From positions 1 through 38,274 of the forward strand of contig CAIQUG010000063.1 of the NCBI GenBank assembly GCA_903874895.1: DNA of 38,274 nt, read 5' to 3'. The stretch is from an uncultured Caulobacterales bacterium. Lineage in GTDB: Bacteria > Pseudomonadota > Alphaproteobacteria > Caulobacterales > Caulobacteraceae. This document shows, piece after piece, positions 35,935-38,274 of this stretch. A program made the translations under genes and the position numbers. The notes under the pieces were generated by a model. The model was not told where the DNA came from, made no database searches, and saw only the letters and a program-made list of their open reading frames with translations. Numbering within the stretch: position 1 is the stretch's first letter; every line of letters starts with the position of its first letter.

Positions 35935-38013
35935 TCAGCCTGCGCGCCAGACCCCGTCGTCCTGCAGGGTGAAACCATTGTCCCGATAGATGTTCCGGGC
36001 GGGGAAGTTCCGTTCTCTCTCGACGATCCGCCCTCCGAGACGCACGCCCCGGGCCGCCGTGGCCTGCACGGCGAAGGCGAGGAACCGGTGCTCGATATCC
36101 ATGCCCAGCGCCCGGCAGCTGACGGCGAAGGCGACAATCTCGTCCCCGAGGACGACAATGGCCCCGACCAACCCGTGATCCCCGAACCGGTCGGACGCCC
36201 GGGCCACGAACACCGACGCGTCCGACATTTCCAGCCGCCGTCCCAGCTCTGCCGCCGAGATCTGGAGACCCGTGGTGGTGAACTGCGTCGTCCTCTGCAG
36301 CAGTTCCGCCACCCGGGTGGTGTCGTCCCCCGGCGCGAGGGCGCGGCACTCCAGTCGGATCCCCAGGGAGGCGATGAAGGCATCCCGATCGTCGAAGCTG
36401 TCCCGGCTGCGTCCCCGCGCAAGGGTGGCCCGGGTCATCGCCGTGCGCTCCAGGCTGTCCGCCGTCACCAGAGGCGGCTGAAGCCGTGGATCGGTGAGCA
36501 GCCGTCGCCGCAGTCCGGCCAGGTCCTCGCCCAGCAGGTCAATCTCCGGCAACGCCTGTCGAATGCGTTCCCGCTCCACGGGATTGTCGTCGATGAACAG
36601 GAAAGCCGATGGGGCAAAGCCGAGTTCGTCGGCGATCGCCCGGATGTTCTGCGCCTTGTCGGTCCAGTTGATCCGGTAGGTAACAAAGTCATCAAGGGTC
36701 AGCAGACGGTCCCGGGGATAATGGTCGGGATAGGTCCACAGGGCGCGGACGGTCTGCTCGTCATTCTTGCTGACACAGGCCAGCAGGATCCCCCGCCGCT
36801 TGAGGCACAACAGGGCTTCGTGCAGACCGAAATAGAGTCCGATGAACGAAAACGGGCTGGAGACCTCCGCACTCCAGGCAAAGGGCGCACCGGTTTCGGC
36901 AAGGACCCCCGGCCAAAGGACGCCATCGAGGTCCACGATCACGCACTTTCGGGCCTCGTGCCGCGTCACCGACTGGATCGCATCCAGGTGCGCCGATGCC
37001 AGTACCCGTTCCCGCAGATAGGGTTCGCCATCGAGGGACTCCGACAGGCGGGTCAGATCCGGCGGCAGGCCGTGAACGGCCACCTTCTCCGCCTCGATGC
37101 GCTGCAAGAGCCAGCCCGGCGAACCGAAATGGGTAAACCCCACCTCCCCGTCGTCCAGAAGACGGTCCTGCCCGGCCCCAGCGAGGGCCGCGGCCACGTC
37201 GACCACGTGGACGTCGGCATAGGTCTCGGCCAGCTCGGCCAGGGCGATATTGGCCAGACGAAACCGGTTGCGGTGTCCCAGCAATCCCCGCTCGGCAAAG
37301 CCCAGGGGCTGCACGGTGGGTTCAGGCAGATTGTCGAGGAGGATGGGCGCGGAGGTCACAGCCCGGAGCTGTTCGATCAGGTGACGGGCGGACTGGAGGA
37401 ACAGCCCGGTGGGCGGCTCACCGGTGGCCGGGTCCACCGGATCCATGATGGCGTGGCGGGCCCGCAGCGCACCGACCAGTACCAGGTCATGGCGGCGATC
37501 GACGGCCATGGCGATGTCGTCGGGAAAGCTCGCCGCGATGTGCAGATCCAGACCGCGACGCCGTCCCTCCTGCCGCAGGAAGTCCTGTTCCATCTGGATG
37601 TCGCAATCGCCGAACAGCAGAAGATCCAGCCTGCGCCCCCCGGCGGACACGCCCTCCATGGTGGCGGCCTCGGTCACGGTCCAGTAGTCCTCGCCCCCGA
37701 TGCGCCTTGCCCGGCGACGGGCGTCCAGAGCCGCGGCCGGATCGCGCCCATGGGTCGCACCCAGATCCGCCGACAGGGCCGAGAGTTCGGCCTCCGGGGT
37801 CAGGTGGGTCAGCACCTCCCGTTCCACGAGGGCGTTCAGCAGGACCTCCCCCAGGCTCTTCTCGAACAGGGGCTGTGGCACCTGGAACAGCTCGATCACC
37901 TGGGCGAGGTCGGCATCCACCACCCAGCGCATCTGATTGACGGCATGGAGCACCAGCACCCGTCCGTCTCCGACCGGGGCCAGATGGATGAAGCGGGACT
38001 TGCGCAGCGGCAT
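35935..38013 (-). CDS. FkbH-like HAD-IIIC/GNAT protein with a PqqD/RRE-like N-terminal domain
   Basis: The 692-residue protein has four regions. Residues 1-85 (SRFIHLAPVGDGRVLVLHAV, DADLAQVIELF, ALVEREVLTHLTPEAEL) resemble the PqqD-like peptide-binding domain at the start of many radical-SAM/SPASM maturases. Residues of about 128-340 are SGNH-hydrolase-like (LLLFGDCDIQ). Residues of about 355-500 are a HAD-IIIC phosphatase with Asp-361/Asp-363 (DLDGVLWPG), CVSKND and FIDDNPVERE. The FkbH-typical QRTTQFTTTG follows, then a GNAT acyltransferase-like end. FkbH proteins load glyceryl groups from 1,3-bisphosphoglycerate on carrier proteins; the substrate here is unknown. Its ATG follows a 2OG-oxygenase gene by 47 bp on the same strand. 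Confidence 0.82.
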   Translation of the reverse strand: MPLRKSRFIHLAPVGDGRVLVLHAVNQMRWVVDADLAQVIELFQVPQPLFEKSLGEVLLNALVEREVLTHLTPEAELSALSADLGATHGRDPAAALDARRRARRIGGEDYWTVTEAATMEGVSAGGRRLDLLLFGDCDIQMEQDFLRQEGRRRGLDLHIAASFPDDIAMAVDRRHDLVLVGALRARHAIMDPVDPATGEPPTGLFLQSARHLIEQLRAVTSAPILLDNLPEPTVQPLGFAERGLLGHRNRFRLANIALAELAETYADVHVVDVAAALAGAGQDRLLDDGEVGFTHFGSPGWLLQRIEAEKVAVHGLPPDLTRLSESLDGEPYLRERVLASAHLDAIQSVTRHEARKCVIVDLDGVLWPGVLAETGAPFAWSAEVSSPFSFIGLYFGLHEALLCLKRRGILLACVSKNDEQTVRALWTYPDHYPRDRLLTLDDFVTYRINWTDKAQNIRAIADELGFAPSAFLFIDDNPVERERIRQALPEIDLLGEDLAGLRRRLLTDPRLQPPLVTADSLERTAMTRATLARGRSRDSFDDRDAFIASLGIRLECRALAPGDDTTRVAELLQRTTQFTTTGLQISAAELGRRLEMSDASVFVARASDRFGDHGLVGAIVVLGDEIVAFAVSCRALGMDIEHRFLAFAVQATAARGVRLGGRIVERERNFPARNIYRDNGFTLQDDGVWRAG

Positions 38014-38060
38014 TCAGAGCGTCTCCCGCGGGGTCATCGGCAGGGGCGAGGCGGCGGGGC

Positions 38061-38274
38061 TCATGGCGCCGCGAACCGGCGGCCGGCGGCGGCTTCGCCC
38101 TCCACCCGACCGGCATTGGCGGCCCGCACCCGGGCCCCGTCGGCGTCATAGAGAAAAGGCACGAGGGTGAACCTTTGACCCACTGTCACGGGGGTCACCT
38201 CATGCAACAGGCCGCAGGCGAAGACAGCCGCACCGCCCGTGGGGGGACGAAAGGTCTGGCGACTGAACTCGGGG
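38061..38274 (-). CDS. 2-oxoglutarate/Fe(II)-dependent oxygenase, C-terminal part only
   Basis: The last 70 residues before a TGA stop are in the window. The order TFRPPTGGAAVFACGLLHEVTPVTVGQRFTLVPFLY (read in segments) is the C-terminal half of a prolyl-4-hydroxylase-type double-stranded beta-helix. His in LLHEV would be the distal iron ligand, and the Arg in GQRFTLV would bind 2-oxoglutarate. The proximal HxD motif lies outside the window. Such enzymes hydroxylate protein side chains or small molecules. It is upstream of and co-directional with the FkbH-like gene, so a shared modification pathway is plausible but inferred. Confidence 0.85.
   Translation of the reverse strand, partial: PEFSRQTFRPPTGGAAVFACGLLHEVTPVTVGQRFTLVPFLYDADGARVRAANAGRVEGEAAAGRRFAAP

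Noticed and set aside
38014-38064. A 16-codon ORF overlapping the oxygenase stop (ATGA) and ending just before the FkbH-like ATG
   Set aside because: Sequence MSPAASPLPMTPRETL has no leader/core features, and the stretch is explained as the ribosome-binding region of the next gene. It would deserve a look only if conserved.

Overview
The window is GC-rich chromosomal DNA from an alphaproteobacterium of the order Caulobacterales; a Brevundimonas- or Caulobacter-like genus fits best (inference, no search was run). The strongest evidence is an adjacent divK-pleD pair. PleD has its phosphoacceptor Asp-53, the RxxD inhibitory site at residues 359-362 and the GGEEF site at 368-372. Other pointers are caulobacterial-style chemoreceptor, RcnB-like, PyrC'-like and FlaEY-like proteins and CtrA-type boxes. 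No rRNA, CRISPR array, prophage or insertion sequence was seen. Gene packing is dense, with many short overlaps and convergent pairs.

Layout. Positions 1-1000 hold the start of a minus-strand lipoprotein, a tRNA-Lys(UUU) and a small exported protein with a TonB-C-terminal-like sequence. A methyl-accepting chemotaxis protein (1129-3093) converges on an exported GH20 beta-hexosaminidase (3147-5453). That gene is divergent from a KDPG aldolase (eda), with a LacI/PurR-type operator-like palindrome between them. The tyrosine catabolism operon marR-hpd-hmgA (8957 down to 6231) follows, then a Sel1-like small protein. An AT-rich intergenic island leads to two RcnB-like exported proteins, the first with a 12-nt tandem repeat.

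Positions 11066-14900 carry the GatCAB amidotransferase genes on the minus strand: gatC-gatA together, gatB separated from them by an exported small protein gene on the opposite strand. From 14978 to 26850 nearly everything is on the plus strand: ruvX, pyrB, a metal-site-less dihydroorotase homologue (PyrC'), a DsbA-family thioredoxin-fold protein, plsY, dprA, topA, rnr, a Nudix hydrolase and rpmG (L33). The small minus-strand gene at 20417-20599 is the exception.

The last third holds the cell-cycle regulators divK-pleD (minus), with a CtrA-like box in the divergent region shared with dinB. Next come two amidohydrolase-family exported proteins, the second lacking the metal motif. A 945-residue protein combines propeller-like repeats with a flagellin-like C-terminal region and has a second CtrA-like box upstream. 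Convergent to it is an FkbH-type HAD-IIIC/GNAT protein whose N-terminus resembles a PqqD/RRE peptide-binding domain. It lies directly downstream of a 2-oxoglutarate/Fe(II) oxygenase that runs off the window. These last three genes are the most likely place for under-described biology; a link to flagellin or surface-protein modification is inferred.
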